Part shown: one piece after another, positions 44,907 through 54,625 of the stretch
Layout: every line of letters starts with the position of its first letter
Numbering within the stretch: position 1 is the first letter of the stretch
Assembly: GCA_029573725.1 (NCBI GenBank)
Contig: JAKQDQ010000042.1
Coordinates: 250,777 to 314,776 of the forward strand
Direction of reading: 5' to 3'
Source of the DNA: Verrucomicrobiota bacterium
Lineage (GTDB): Bacteria > Verrucomicrobiota > Verrucomicrobiia > Limisphaerales > JADLHS01
Length of the DNA: 64,000 nt
Program-made: the position numbers and the translations under genes
Notes under the pieces: model-generated
What the model was told of the DNA's origin: nothing
The model's database searches: none
The model's input: the letters and a program-made list of their open reading frames with translations, nothing else

Positions 44907-44936
44907 TTGACCGGCGGCGCCACTGGCGCACATACT
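44907..44936 (+). promoter_or_regulatory. Predicted promoter of the Cys/Met PLP enzyme gene
   Basis: TTGACC, 18 nt, CATACT, then 9 nt to ATG 44946. It fits the internal ATG rather than the track start at 44871. Confidence 0.4.
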
Positions 44937-44945
44937 TGGGGCAAG

Positions 44946-46097
44946 ATGATTGATGCGGACCGTTCTTTGCAGCCTTCCACCCTGTGCATTCACGCCGGGA
45001 CCCATCTCGATGCGGCCACCGGCGGCGCGTGCAGCCCCATCTACCCCTCCACGGCTTTCGCCTTTCCGAACGCGAGCCACACGCCCGTTTATCCACGCTT
45101 TTTCAACACGCCCAATCAACAGGTCATCAACCGCAAGCTGGCCGCGTTGGAGCAGGGCGAGGACGCGCTGGTGTTCGGGTCGGGCATGGCGGCGATTTCC
45201 ACCCTGCTTTTCGCCTTCCTCAAACCGGGCGATCATGCGGTGTTTCAAGCCGATCTGTACGGCGGCACGCAGCAGCTGGTGACCCGGGAACTGGTCCGGT
45301 TCGGAATTGAAATTTCCTTTGGCCGCACGGTTGCGGAGTTCGCCGCCGCCCGGCGGGAGAACACGCGCCTGATTTATGTGGAATCCCCCTCGAACCCCTT
45401 GTTGCAATGCGTGGATCTGGCGGCGGTCGCAGCATTGGGGCGTGAACACCATGCGTTGACGGTCATTGACAACACCTTTGCCACGCCGATCAATCAGAAT
45501 CCGCTGCCGCTGGGATTTGACGTCGTGGTCCACAGCGCCACCAAGTATTTGAATGGGCACAGCGACGTGAATGCCGGCGTGGTTGTGGCGGCGGGCCAGA
45601 TCATCCGGCGGCTGACGGACTGTGCCTTGAAGCACGGCGGGATGCTGGACGCGCATTCCTGCTACCAGCTGGAGCGCGGCTTGAAGACGCTGGCCGTGCG
45701 GATGCGGCAGCACAACGCGAACGCCGAACAGCTCGCGCGCTTTTTGCAACAGCACGCCGCAGTGGCGCGCGTGAATTATCCCGGCCTGCCCGGGCATCCG
45801 GATCATGCAATCGCGAAGCGGCAGATGCGCGGCTTCAGCGGCATGTTGTCGTTTGAATTGCGCGACCCGGCGCAGTTGGATGCGTTTCTGACCCGGCTGC
45901 GACTCATCATGCCGGCCTTGAGCCTCGGTGGGGTGGAAAGCCTGGTGTGCATTCCGAGCCGCACTTCGCATCGGTTGATGACCCCCGCGGAGCGCCTGCA
46001 GGCCGGCATCAGCGACGGTCTGGTGCGGCTCTCGGTGGGGATTGAAGACGTGAACGATTTGATTGCCGACGTTGCGCAGGCGCTGGGGGCGGTCTGA
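44946..46097 (+). CDS. Cys/Met metabolism PLP-dependent enzyme (cystathionine gamma-synthase/lyase-type)
   Basis: 383 aa from ATG 44946. Fold-type I enzyme: STLCIHAGTHLDAATGGACSPIYPSTAF at the N-terminus, PLP phosphate contact at VFGSGMAAIST, Asp in TVIDNTFATPINQNP and the Schiff-base Lys in VVHSATKYLNGHSDVNAG. The C-terminal SLGGVESLVCIPSRTSH is typical. Family members include cystathionine gamma-synthase, beta- and gamma-lyases, methionine gamma-lyase and O-acetylhomoserine sulfhydrylase, and sequence alone does not separate them here. It is separated from uvrA by about 180 bp on the same strand. Confidence 0.93.
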   Translation: MIDADRSLQPSTLCIHAGTHLDAATGGACSPIYPSTAFAFPNASHTPVYPRFFNTPNQQVINRKLAALEQGEDALVFGSGMAAISTLLFAFLKPGDHAVFQADLYGGTQQLVTRELVRFGIEISFGRTVAEFAAARRENTRLIYVESPSNPLLQCVDLAAVAALGREHHALTVIDNTFATPINQNPLPLGFDVVVHSATKYLNGHSDVNAGVVVAAGQIIRRLTDCALKHGGMLDAHSCYQLERGLKTLAVRMRQHNANAEQLARFLQQHAAVARVNYPGLPGHPDHAIAKRQMRGFSGMLSFELRDPAQLDAFLTRLRLIMPALSLGGVESLVCIPSRTSHRLMTPAERLQAGISDGLVRLSVGIEDVNDLIADVAQALGAV

Positions 46098-46279
46098 CAA
46101 CGCCCGCCGCGGCGGGGGGCGGGGCCGCCTTGGCCTCGCGAAACGGTCAGGCAGACGGCAGTCGCCGGGCGCGCACCGGCGCGCGCCTCCAAGCTCCCGG
46201 CTGCCCGCCGTTAATTCCTTTCTTCAAGGGCCGGCCCCGCCTACAATTCCCGGCTGGTGGAGAGACGGGATTCGGGCTT

Positions 46280-49200
46280 ATGAGCAAGGAATTCATCCGC
46301 ATCGGCGGAGCACGGGAACATAATCTCAAAAATCTGACGCTGGAGATCCCCCGCGATAAATTGGTGGTAATCACCGGTTTAAGCGGCAGCGGCAAATCCT
46401 CCCTGGCGTTCGACACCCTGTACGCCGAAGGCCAGCGCAAATACGTGGAAAGTCTCTCTGCCTACGCGCGGCAATTTCTTGACCAGATGCAAAAACCGGA
46501 GGTGGATTACATTGAGGGTTTGTCGCCAGCCATTGCCATCGAGCAACGCACGAGCGGCATGAACCCGCGTTCCACGGTGGCGACCACGACCGAGATCTAT
46601 GATTACCTGCGCCTGCTCTATGCGCATGTCGGCCAGGCGCACTGCCCGGAGACGGGAGAACCCATCGTGGCGCAGACGGTCAGTGACATTGTGGATCATG
46701 TGCTGGCGTTGCCGGCCAAAACGCGGGTGATGTTGCTCGCTCCGGTGGTGCAGCAGCAGAAGGGGGAATTCCGTGACGTCATCGAGCGGCTCCAGCGTGA
46801 GGGGTTTGTGCGGGTGCGCGTGGATGGGCGGCTTGTGGAACTGAGCCCTCCGCAAACGCGCCTCCGGCTGGACGCCCGCCTCCCTCATACCATCGAGGCC
46901 GTGGTGGATCGGCTGGTGCTGGACGACAAGGTGCGGGTGCGGTTGCAGGATTCGGTGGAAACCGCGTTGCGCTGGGGCAACGGAGTGCTGGTAACGCTGC
47001 ACCAGGCCGAAACCCGGGAGCCGCAACCCGCCGCGCTGGAGGGCCAACCGCCCTCCCCGCCGTCTGCCGCGACGACCGGCGCGGGCGCCTGGCTGGAAAC
47101 GTTGTACTCGAATCGTTTGTATTCGCCGCGCACGGGCAAAAGCTACGAGAAACCGGGACCGAAGCATTTCTCCTTCAATTCACCCGGGGGCGCCTGCCCG
47201 GTTTGCCACGGGCTGGGCCAGAAAATGGTTTTCGACGAAGGTCTGGTCGTGCCCGATGAGGAAAAGTCCCTGGAGCAAGGGGCGGTGTTGCCGTGGCGGC
47301 GCGGGGGCAAGCGCATGATTGTTTATTACAAGTCCATGCTCCGGGCGGTGGCGGCGCATTACGGCGCAAGCCTGGACACGCCGTACCAAAATTTATCCGA
47401 TACGTTCCGGCGGGTGCTGATGCACGGTTCGGGGGAGACCGAGATCACGTTTCACTTCTGGCGCGCGGGCAGGCAAAGCACGGTCAGGCGGCCGTTCGAG
47501 GGGGTGTTGCCCAATTTGGCCCGGCTTTACGCGGAAAGTGAGAGTGAATTCACCCGCAAACGCCTGAAGGCGTTCATGAGTCCGCAATTTTGCGATGCCT
47601 GCCAGGGCCAACGGTTGCGGCCGGAAATTCTGGCTGTCACGCTGGGGGGCGGGGTTGCCGCACCTGGTGACCGTTCCGCCGGGACGGTGGGCATCGCCTC
47701 CGCCCCGGAACGTCCCTCAAAAAACCCGAAAATCCCCGGCCTGTCCATCATGGATGTCTGCCAGTTGTCGGTGATCCAGGCGGACGCGTTTTTTGCGCAG
47801 TTGTCGTTGACGGATTTCCAGCGGCGGATTGCGGGAGAAGTGGTGAAGGAGATCCGGGCGCGCCTGGGGTTTTTGAAAAACGTCGGCCTGGGTTACCTCA
47901 CACTGGACCGGGAAAGCGGTTCGCTCTCGGGAGGGGAAGCGCAGCGCATCCGCCTGGCGACGCAAATCGGCGCCGGCCTTGTGGGGGTGTTGTATATTCT
48001 GGACGAGCCCAGCATCGGCCTGCACCAGCGCGATAATGACCGGCTGCTCGCCACGTTGAAAGGGCTGCGCGATCTGGGCAATTCCGTCATCGTCGTGGAA
48101 CACGACGCGGACACGATTGCGGCCGCGGATTTCATCCTTGATCTCGGGCCGGGCGCGGGAGTGCATGGCGGCGAGGTCGTGGCCGCCGGGTCCCTGGCGC
48201 AGATCAAGGGTGTCCGCCGGTCCTTGACCGGGCGGTATCTGACGGGGGAACTGAGCATCCCCGTGCCGGCGCAGCGCCGGAAAGGATCCCCGGAACGCGG
48301 GGCGATCGAAATTTTGGGTGCGAGCGAGAACAATTTGAAGAATATCGACGTGCGGATTCCCATCGGGTTGTTGACCTGCGTCACGGGAGTGAGTGGCTCG
48401 GGCAAGAGCACGCTGGTGGATGATACGTTGCGGCGCGCCTTGATGCGCAAGTTTTACGGCTCCAAGGAACGGCCCGGCGCGCATCGGGAAATTCGCAACT
48501 ACGAGGGGCTGGAGAAAATCGTGGTGATTGACCAGACGCCCATCGGCCGCACGCCGCGCAGCAATCCCGCCACCTACACCGGGATGTTCAATGCCATCCG
48601 GGATCTGTTTGCGCGGCTGCCTGCGGCCAAGGTGCGGGGTTATGCCGCCGGCCGCTTCAGCTTCAATGTGAAGGGCGGGCGTTGCGAGAAATGCCAGGGT
48701 GACGGGTTGATTAAAATCGAGATGAATTTCCTGCCGCCGGTTTATGTAACCTGCGAAAGCTGCCACGGAAAGCGGTACAATCGCGAAACGCTGGAGATTG
48801 CCTACAAGGGATTGAACATCGCCGATGTGCTCCATCTGACGGTGGACGAAGCGGTCAGTTTTTTTCGTGCCGTGCCGCAAATTCACGAGCCGTGCCTGAC
48901 TCTGGCGGAGGTGGGGCTGGGTTATTTGCGCCTGGGACAGTCGGGAACGACGCTGAGCGGAGGAGAGGCGCAACGGGTCAAACTGGCGGCGGAGTTGGGC
49001 CGCAAGCACACGGGACGCACCCTCTACATCCTGGATGAGCCCACGACCGGCCTGCACTTCCATGATGTGGCCAAATTGCTGGAAGTGTTGTTCAAGCTGC
49101 GGGCGGCGGGAAACACGTTGCTGGTGATCGAGCACAACCTGGACGTCATCAAGACGGCCGACTGGATCATTGACCTCGGGCCGGAGGGGGGAGAGGAGGG

Positions 49201-49309
49201 CGGCGAAGTGGTGGGCCAGGGGACTCCGGAGGAGGCGGCCACCTGGCCGCGCAGCCACACCGGCCGCTATTTGCGTGCGGTCTTGAAGCCGGGTGCCCCC
49301 CGGATTTGA
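46280..49309 (+). CDS. uvrA: Excinuclease ABC subunit A
   Basis: Damage-recognition ATPase of nucleotide excision repair. The start is ATG 46280 ([19 protein letters not shown]), since the 50 upstream residues of the track ORF do not match UvrA. Two ABC modules are present: Walker [10 protein letters not shown] and GVSGSGKST; signatures [12 protein letters not shown] and [12 protein letters not shown]; Walker [12 protein letters not shown] and [11 protein letters not shown]. The C-terminal zinc site CEKCQG...CESCHG is intact. In the N-terminal zinc module only CPVCHG is kept; the partner CxxC seen in E. coli is replaced by [14 protein letters not shown]. At 1009 aa it is longer than usual, with low-complexity inserts near 255-275 and 460-480. 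Confidence 0.96.
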   Translation: MSKEFIRIGGAREHNLKNLTLEIPRDKLVVITGLSGSGKSSLAFDTLYAEGQRKYVESLSAYARQFLDQMQKPEVDYIEGLSPAIAIEQRTSGMNPRSTVATTTEIYDYLRLLYAHVGQAHCPETGEPIVAQTVSDIVDHVLALPAKTRVMLLAPVVQQQKGEFRDVIERLQREGFVRVRVDGRLVELSPPQTRLRLDARLPHTIEAVVDRLVLDDKVRVRLQDSVETALRWGNGVLVTLHQAETREPQPAALEGQPPSPPSAATTGAGAWLETLYSNRLYSPRTGKSYEKPGPKHFSFNSPGGACPVCHGLGQKMVFDEGLVVPDEEKSLEQGAVLPWRRGGKRMIVYYKSMLRAVAAHYGASLDTPYQNLSDTFRRVLMHGSGETEITFHFWRAGRQSTVRRPFEGVLPNLARLYAESESEFTRKRLKAFMSPQFCDACQGQRLRPEILAVTLGGGVAAPGDRSAGTVGIASAPERPSKNPKIPGLSIMDVCQLSVIQADAFFAQLSLTDFQRRIAGEVVKEIRARLGFLKNVGLGYLTLDRESGSLSGGEAQRIRLATQIGAGLVGVLYILDEPSIGLHQRDNDRLLATLKGLRDLGNSVIVVEHDADTIAAADFILDLGPGAGVHGGEVVAAGSLAQIKGVRRSLTGRYLTGELSIPVPAQRRKGSPERGAIEILGASENNLKNIDVRIPIGLLTCVTGVSGSGKSTLVDDTLRRALMRKFYGSKERPGAHREIRNYEGLEKIVVIDQTPIGRTPRSNPATYTGMFNAIRDLFARLPAAKVRGYAAGRFSFNVKGGRCEKCQGDGLIKIEMNFLPPVYVTCESCHGKRYNRETLEIAYKGLNIADVLHLTVDEAVSFFRAVPQIHEPCLTLAEVGLGYLRLGQSGTTLSGGEAQRVKLAAELGRKHTGRTLYILDEPTTGLHFHDVAKLLEVLFKLRAAGNTLLVIEHNLDVIKTADWIIDLGPEGGEEGGEVVGQGTPEEAATWPRSHTGRYLRAVLKPGAPRI

Positions 49310-49318
49310 TTTCGTTCT

Positions 49319-49347
49319 TTGCGGCCCGAGCCGGCGCCCGCTACCAT
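49319..49347 (+). promoter_or_regulatory. Predicted leaderless promoter of the TPR lipoprotein gene
   Basis: TTGCGG, 17 nt, TACCAT, then 7 nt to ATG 49355. Confidence 0.4.
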
Positions 49348-49354
49348 TTGTTCC

Positions 49355-52012
49355 ATGAAATGCTGGTGGCTTTGGCTGTTGCTGGGAGGCCTGCTGGGAT
49401 GCGGCGGCGGCCCGACGGCGGCATTTGCCGTCAGTGAAAAGCAGGCGTTCGAATCGGCCAGTGAGGCGTTCCGGATCGAAATCTGGGATCGCGCCGAGTT
49501 TGAATTTGCCGAGTTCATCAAGGATTTTCCCGAGTCGGAAAAACTCCCCCAGGCGCTGCTGTTGCAGGCCCAGGCCCTGTATCACCAGCAAAAGTACGCC
49601 GCCGTGGTGGCGCTGCTGCACCCGCGATTCGACGCTGCGGGCGCGGCCCAGGACCAGTTCTTGTATTGGATCGGGAGCGCCCAGCTCGCCGCAAAACAAT
49701 ACCCGCAGGCTGCGGAAACCTTTGGGCGACTGGCGCGCGAGTTTCCCGCCTCGCCCAAACGCCTGGAGGCGGCGGTGAATGAAGCGGAGGCCTGCGCGCG
49801 GCAAACCAACTGGTCGAAGGTGGTCGCCTTGTTGAAACAGGCCGACGGGCCGTTCCGCCAGGCCGAAGTGGGTGCGCGCGGCAGCGAACTGGCGGCACGC
49901 GGCTTTCTGCTGCAGGCCGAGGCGCAGTTTGAATTGCAGCTGTGGCCGGATGCGGAGGTGACGCTGCACAAAATTGACGGAGCGCTGCGGGGCGGGCTGG
50001 AATGGCGGCGCCTGGAGTTGTTGTGCCGCACCCTGATGGCCCGGGAGAACTGGACGGCGGCGGTGGCCGAAAGCGGCAAGCTGGTGGCCGTGGCGGAAGG
50101 TTTGCCCCGGCGGGAGCAGCTGGCCCGCAGCCTTGCGATGCATGCGAGTTTGCTGGAGCGCCTGCACCGCACCGATGAAGCGATTGCCGCCTGGGAACGC
50201 AATCTGACCAACACGCCAGCGGTCTGGCAGCGCCAGGCGTTGCGGCAGATCGTGGGCCTCGAGCTTGCGGAGCACAAGATTGGCGCCGCCACCAGACGGT
50301 TGGAAACCTACCTCGCGCAAACCACCAATGCCCCGGCGGCGGATGTCGCGTGGTTGACGCTGGGCGAGCTGTATTTGAAACAACAGGTTGGGCGCCTGCC
50401 CGACGGCGGCACCAATGAGGTGCAGGTGGATCGCCTGGGCCCGGCGACGAATTGCTTCCAGAAAGTCTTGCGGGATTTTCCCCAGACCGAGTACGCGGGC
50501 CGGGCGCACCTGGACATGGGCTGGGTTTACTGGCTGCAAAGCAACTACGTCGCGAGCGCGGCGGCGTTCGCGGCGGCGGCGGAAGGTTTGTCCGGGTCGG
50601 CAGACCTGGTGATCGCCCGCTTCAAGTGGGGGGACGCTTTGTATCAGCTCCGGGATTTTGCCGGCGCGCAAACCAACTATGCCGCCGTGCTGGCACTCCT
50701 TCCGAAGTGGCCCGCCCTGGACGCCGCGCTCCGGCCGCTGGCCAGTTACCAGGCCTTGCGCGCGAGCCTGGCGACTCCCGGAACCACGGTGCCGCTCGCG
50801 ACCGCCGAGGCGGCGCTGCGCGTCATGCTGGACGCCAGTCCGACCAATGAACTTTCCGCCCAGAGCGTGTTGCTGGTGACCCAGGCGTACCTGGATGCGC
50901 ACGAAACCGCCGAGGCGCAGCGGATTTGCGAGGAGTTTGTCCGGCGGTTTCCGCAATCGGAATTGCGTCCGGAAGCGGACCTCCTGCTGGCGCGAATGCG
51001 GGAAGCCGCCGGGGATTGGAGCGCCGTCCTGCAGGATTATCAACAATGGCTGGAGCAGTTTCCCACCAATCGCCTGCGGCCGCAGGTGGAGTTTCAATTG
51101 GCTCTGGCCACGGCCCGCAGCGGCGCCGAAACGAATGCGCTGGCGTTGTTCACCAATTTTGTCGCGCAGTTTCCCGGCCACGCCCTCGCGCCCCGGGCGC
51201 AATGGTGGGTCGCGGACTATTATTTCCGGCGCGGGGAATACACCGAGGCCGAGATTCAATACAAGCAGTTGTATCAAAACTGGAAAAACTCCGCGCTGAC
51301 CTATGAGGCGCACATGATGGCGGGGCGGGCGGCGTTGCCGCGCTCGCTGCCGGATGCGCTCGAGCATTTCAGCAACATCATGGGCGACACAAACTGCCCC
51401 CGGCCGTTGCGCGTGGAGGCGTTGTTTGCCTATGGCGGTGTGGCCATGAGGATGGCGCCCTCGGTGACGAACAAGTTCGAGCGGCTGGAGCAGGCGCGTC
51501 AGGCGTTTCAGGCGATCATTACGGAGTATCCCACCAATGCACTGGTGGCCCAGGCGTGGGGCGAGGTTGCCAATTGTTCGTTGCAGCTGGCGGTTGCCGA
51601 GCCGGCCAATTATGTCACCGCCTCCAATGCGTATCACCAGGCGTTGACGTCTCCGTCAGCCAACGTGGCGACCCGCAGCCAGGCGCTGAACGGCCTGGCG
51701 ACGGTGCTGGAAAAGCAGGCCGCGCTGCAAACCGACGGGACCGAGGCCACGAACTTGTTGCGTCAGGCGCGAAATTTTGATCTCGATGTTTATTGGGACA
51801 AGCCGCTGGTTGCCGGGGAAGCCCCGGATCCCTACTGGAAAAAGCGCGCGGGCATGGAGGCGGCGCGGCTGTCCGAGCAACTGGGCGACTGGCCGGCGGC
51901 GCTGAGTTTGTATCGGGACATGGCGCGGTTGAACATCTGGCCGGTGGATCAATTGGAGAAAAAAATCGCCAATCTCAACCAGCAAACCGCCGCCCCGCCG
52001 CCGGAGAATTGA
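49355..52012 (+). CDS. TPR-repeat lipoprotein
   Basis: 885 aa from ATG 49355 with a lipoprotein signal (WLWLLLGGLLGCGGG, lipobox LLGC). The rest is a chain of tetratricopeptide-like helix pairs: SEAFRIEIWDRAEFEFAEFIKDFPESEKLPQALLLQAQALYHQQ, ATNCFQKVLRDFPQTEYAGRAHLDMGWVYW, AQRICEEFVRRFPQSELRPEADLLLARM, FTNFVAQFPGHALAPRAQWWVADYYFRRGEYTEAEIQYKQL, ARQAFQAIITEYPTNALVAQAWG. It resembles YbgF/BamD-like outer-membrane TPR scaffolds, but far longer. Likely anchored to the outer membrane facing the periplasm. Partners are unknown. Confidence 0.9.
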   Translation: MKCWWLWLLLGGLLGCGGGPTAAFAVSEKQAFESASEAFRIEIWDRAEFEFAEFIKDFPESEKLPQALLLQAQALYHQQKYAAVVALLHPRFDAAGAAQDQFLYWIGSAQLAAKQYPQAAETFGRLAREFPASPKRLEAAVNEAEACARQTNWSKVVALLKQADGPFRQAEVGARGSELAARGFLLQAEAQFELQLWPDAEVTLHKIDGALRGGLEWRRLELLCRTLMARENWTAAVAESGKLVAVAEGLPRREQLARSLAMHASLLERLHRTDEAIAAWERNLTNTPAVWQRQALRQIVGLELAEHKIGAATRRLETYLAQTTNAPAADVAWLTLGELYLKQQVGRLPDGGTNEVQVDRLGPATNCFQKVLRDFPQTEYAGRAHLDMGWVYWLQSNYVASAAAFAAAAEGLSGSADLVIARFKWGDALYQLRDFAGAQTNYAAVLALLPKWPALDAALRPLASYQALRASLATPGTTVPLATAEAALRVMLDASPTNELSAQSVLLVTQAYLDAHETAEAQRICEEFVRRFPQSELRPEADLLLARMREAAGDWSAVLQDYQQWLEQFPTNRLRPQVEFQLALATARSGAETNALALFTNFVAQFPGHALAPRAQWWVADYYFRRGEYTEAEIQYKQLYQNWKNSALTYEAHMMAGRAALPRSLPDALEHFSNIMGDTNCPRPLRVEALFAYGGVAMRMAPSVTNKFERLEQARQAFQAIITEYPTNALVAQAWGEVANCSLQLAVAEPANYVTASNAYHQALTSPSANVATRSQALNGLATVLEKQAALQTDGTEATNLLRQARNFDLDVYWDKPLVAGEAPDPYWKKRAGMEAARLSEQLGDWPAALSLYRDMARLNIWPVDQLEKKIANLNQQTAAPPPEN

Positions 52013-52090
52013 GGGAATCCACCCTCCGCGTCCGCCGCCCCGGCCGGCGGGAGGTGGTGGTGGTGCCGGCCCACCGGTGCGGGCTGCCGG

Positions 52091-53308
52091 TCAACCGATG
52101 AACGCCTGATGCACGGCTCTTACCGCCTGATCCCCCTTGGCCAGGTCAATGATGACTGACACCTTGATTTCACTGGTCGAGATCATGCCGATGTTGATGC
52201 CCTCGTGGGCAAGGGTTTCAAACAGCTTGCCGGCGATGCCGGAATGCGACTTCATGCCCACGCCGACGATGGAGAGTTTGCCGATTTGCTCGTCCGAGAG
52301 CAGATCGCGGAAGCCAATTTCCGCCTGGAGCTGCGCGATGACCTTCTTGGCCTTGGCCAGGTCCGGCTTGTCCACCGTGAAAGAGAGGTCCGTGGCGCGC
52401 GAGCCGTTGCCGTGGCCAATGTTCTGAATGATCATGTCCACGTTGATGTTGGCCTCGCCGATGGCCTTGAAGACCTGCGCGGCAACGCCGGGGCGGTCGG
52501 GCACGCCCACCAGCGTGACCTTGGCCTGGTTTTTATCGAAGGAAACGCCGCGAACGACGACGTCTTCCATGCTTTTGGTTTCTTCTTTCACGAGCGTTCC
52601 CGGGTTGTCGTTCAAACTGCTGCGGACTTCAAAAATCACCTTGAATTTTTTGGCAAATTCAACCGAGCGCGTCTGCATCACTTTGGCCCCGAGACTGGCC
52701 AGCTCCATCATTTCGTCGTAGGAAATTTCTGCGAGCTTTTGCGCGCTTGGGACCAGGCGCGGATCGGAAGTGTACACCCCGTCCACATCCGTGTAAATCT
52801 GGCAGAGGTCCGCTTTCAGGGCGGCGGCCAGCGCGATGGCCGTGAGATCGGAACCGCCCCGGCCCAGGGTGGTGATCTGACCTTCCGCGGTTTCGCCCTG
52901 GAAGCCGGCCACGATGACGACGTTGCCCGCGTTCAAGGCCTGATGCACCTGGCGCGGGGTGATGTTGTGAATCTTGGCCTTGGTGTGCACGCCATTCGTC
53001 ACGATGCCCGCCTGGGCGCCGGTCATGGAAATTGCCGGCACGTCCAGCGCCTGGAGCGCGATGGCCATCAGCGCGATGGTTTGCTGTTCGCCCGTGGCCA
53101 GCAGCATGTCCAGTTCCCGTTCGCTGGGCAGTGGCACAATGTCCTTGGCCAGTTTGATCAACCCGTCGGTGACGCCACTCATTGCCGAAACCACGACGAT
53201 GACCTGCTCGCCGCGCTGCCGGTAGCCGGCCACACGTCGGGCCACATTTTTGATCCGCTCAATGTTGGCCACGGAACTGCCGCCGTACTTCTGAACGATT
53301 AATGCCAT
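52091..53308 (-). CDS. lysC: Aspartate kinase
   Basis: Phosphorylates L-aspartate, the entry to Lys, Met and Thr synthesis. The start is ATG 53308 (MALIVQKYGGSSVANIERI) because KYGGSS must be near the N-terminus. Kinase motifs VVVSAMSGVTDGLIKLA, TTLGRGGSDLTAIALAAAL and YTDVDGVYTSDPRLV are intact. Two C-terminal ACT domains follow (VTLVGVPDRPGVAAQVFKAIGEANINVDMIIQN and LSIVGVGMKSHSGIAGKLFETLAHEGINIGMISTSEIKVSVII), which allow feedback control by Lys and/or Thr. 405 aa is typical. Convergent with the TPR gene; no lysine riboswitch was recognised upstream. Confidence 0.96.
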   Translation of the reverse strand: MALIVQKYGGSSVANIERIKNVARRVAGYRQRGEQVIVVVSAMSGVTDGLIKLAKDIVPLPSERELDMLLATGEQQTIALMAIALQALDVPAISMTGAQAGIVTNGVHTKAKIHNITPRQVHQALNAGNVVIVAGFQGETAEGQITTLGRGGSDLTAIALAAALKADLCQIYTDVDGVYTSDPRLVPSAQKLAEISYDEMMELASLGAKVMQTRSVEFAKKFKVIFEVRSSLNDNPGTLVKEETKSMEDVVVRGVSFDKNQAKVTLVGVPDRPGVAAQVFKAIGEANINVDMIIQNIGHGNGSRATDLSFTVDKPDLAKAKKVIAQLQAEIGFRDLLSDEQIGKLSIVGVGMKSHSGIAGKLFETLAHEGINIGMISTSEIKVSVIIDLAKGDQAVRAVHQAFIG

Positions 53309-53424
53309 AATTATGGGGTGGAAACGGCCCGCTTTCCGGTCCGGCGCCTCCCCAAGGGAGCAGGAGCGTAGCAAAAGGCGGCAATTTGAAAAGGGGGAGT
53401 TTGCGCCGCTCCGCGCTTTGCGCT

Positions 53425-53453
53425 TTGGCTGGCCCGCCCCACCGCGTTAGCCT
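53425..53453 (+). promoter_or_regulatory. Predicted leaderless promoter of ispD
   Basis: TTGGCT, 17 nt, TAGCCT, then 7 nt to ATG 53461. The -10 box is weak, but spacing equals that of several other genes in the window. Confidence 0.35.
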
Positions 53454-53460
53454 GTGGCGG

Positions 53461-54150
53461 ATGAACAGTGCATTGATTGTGGCGGCGGGCAAAGGAACGC
53501 GGATGGGCGCGGGGGTGGACAAGCTTTTCCTCGAAGTCGCCGGACGCCCGGTCGTGGCCCACACCTGGCAGCGTTTGCACGATGCCCCGGGCATTGATGA
53601 AATCGTGCTGGTCATCCGGGAGGAGCGGCAGGCGGCGTTTCAGGAATTGGCACAACGCTTCCAGTTCAGGAAGCCGCACCGCTTCGTGACAGGCGGCTCG
53701 GAACGGCAGGACTCGGTCTGGAACGGGCTGGCCGCACTTTCGCCCCGGGCCGAAATCGTCGCCATCCAGGACGGGGCGCGCCCCTGTCTGACGGTGGACT
53801 TGTTGGAGGCGACGATCACCGCGGCCGTCGCGGTGGGGGCGGCCGTGGCGGCGCAACGCGTGACCGACACCCTCAAGGAAAGTGCCGATGGCCGTACCAT
53901 CAGCCGGAATGTGGATCGCTCCAGACTCTGGGCCGTGCAAACCCCGCAAACTTTCCGCGTGGCGGTAATCCGGCGCGCGTTGGAGGAAGTCCGGGCGCGC
54001 GGACTGCAGATCACCGATGATACCGCCGCTTGTGAATTGATTGGACAACCGGTTCAACTCGTGACCGGCACCGCCCCCAATCCTAAAGTCACGCAGGCCG
54101 CGGATTTGCCTTACGTGGAGTGGTTGCTCAGGACCCGGGCGATGACCTGA
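53461..54150 (+). CDS. ispD: 2-C-methyl-D-erythritol 4-phosphate cytidylyltransferase
   Basis: Third step of the MEP isoprenoid pathway, coupling MEP to CTP. 229 aa from ATG 53461. The nucleotide-binding loop is ALIVAAGKGTRMGAGVDKLFLEVAGRPV, followed by FVTGGSERQDSVWNGL, VAIQDGARPCLT, VTDTLKE, LWAVQTPQTF and ITDDTAACELIG, all standard IspD motifs. It is followed by a DUF485 gene 98 bp later, and no ispF is adjacent or fused. Divergent from lysC. Confidence 0.96.
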   Translation: MNSALIVAAGKGTRMGAGVDKLFLEVAGRPVVAHTWQRLHDAPGIDEIVLVIREERQAAFQELAQRFQFRKPHRFVTGGSERQDSVWNGLAALSPRAEIVAIQDGARPCLTVDLLEATITAAVAVGAAVAAQRVTDTLKESADGRTISRNVDRSRLWAVQTPQTFRVAVIRRALEEVRARGLQITDDTAACELIGQPVQLVTGTAPNPKVTQAADLPYVEWLLRTRAMT

Positions 54151-54208
54151 AATGCGGCTGGCCGGTGGCGGCGCGTTGATAATTTTCCGCGCGGGCATGG
54201 ATTATCGC

Positions 54209-54237
54209 TTGGAATTGACCTGCCGCTGCGCTACAAC
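54209..54237 (+). promoter_or_regulatory. Predicted promoter of the DUF485-symporter operon
   Basis: TTGGAA, 17 nt, TACAAC, then 11 nt to ATG 54249. Confidence 0.4.
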
Positions 54238-54248
54238 CTTCGCGACTC

Positions 54249-54575
54249 ATGCAAACCCGGGTTCGAGAAAAAGCGGCCGACGTGCATAGCGCAGCGTTCC
54301 TCCGCTCGCTGATGCGCAAACAACTCAAACTTTCCATCACCTGCGCCCTCGCGTTTTTGCTGGTGGTGCTCGGCCTGCCGCTGGCGAATTATTTCGCGCC
54401 GGAACTGATGGCCACGCGCATCCTGGGTTTCACCCTGAGCTGGTTTTTGTTGGGCATCGGTTTCTTTCCCGCCGTGTGGATCATTTCGTTTTATTTCATC
54501 CGCCGCTCGATTGCGTTGGAGGAAGAAGAAGTAGCAGAAGTGTCCCGCGAAAAGGCGAAGGAGGTGAAGCAATGA
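54249..54575 (+). CDS. DUF485 family membrane protein
   Basis: 108 aa, two TM segments (ITCALAFLLVVLGLPLANYF and GFTLSWFLLGIGFFPAVWIISFYFI) with a charged C-terminal tail (LEEEEVAEVSREKAKEVKQ). This matches the YjcH/DUF485 family, which is nearly always encoded next to an ActP-type symporter and thought to assist it. The first 20 residues may not be translated; an internal ATG at 54312 (MRKQLKLSI) is an alternative start. A tiny frame overlapping its stop (54572) is not considered a gene. Confidence 0.88.
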   Translation: MQTRVREKAADVHSAAFLRSLMRKQLKLSITCALAFLLVVLGLPLANYFAPELMATRILGFTLSWFLLGIGFFPAVWIISFYFIRRSIALEEEEVAEVSREKAKEVKQ

Positions 54576-54625
54576 AACAGTTCACTTTCTCCGACCTTCG
54601 CAACCTTCGCGGGACGTCCTAAATC

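Noticed and set aside
42136-44910. 924-aa open frame on the plus strand
   Set aside because: Antisense to the esterase/glycosidase fusion, whose signal peptide and motifs are clear. No motif in the plus-strand translation.
47717-51637. 1306-aa open frame on the minus strand
   Set aside because: It lies fully antisense to uvrA and the TPR gene, both well supported. The translation is Arg/Gln/Pro/His-rich shadow composition typical of high-GC DNA.
53309-53460. Lysine riboswitch or attenuator upstream of lysC
   Set aside because: The gap to the divergent ispD is about 150 bp and shows no leader-peptide or riboswitch-like conserved structure.
54572-54622. 16-codon frame overlapping the DUF485 stop (MKQFTFSDLRNLRGTS)
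   Set aside because: Too short, and ends before the symporter; may be a chance frame in the 50-bp linker.
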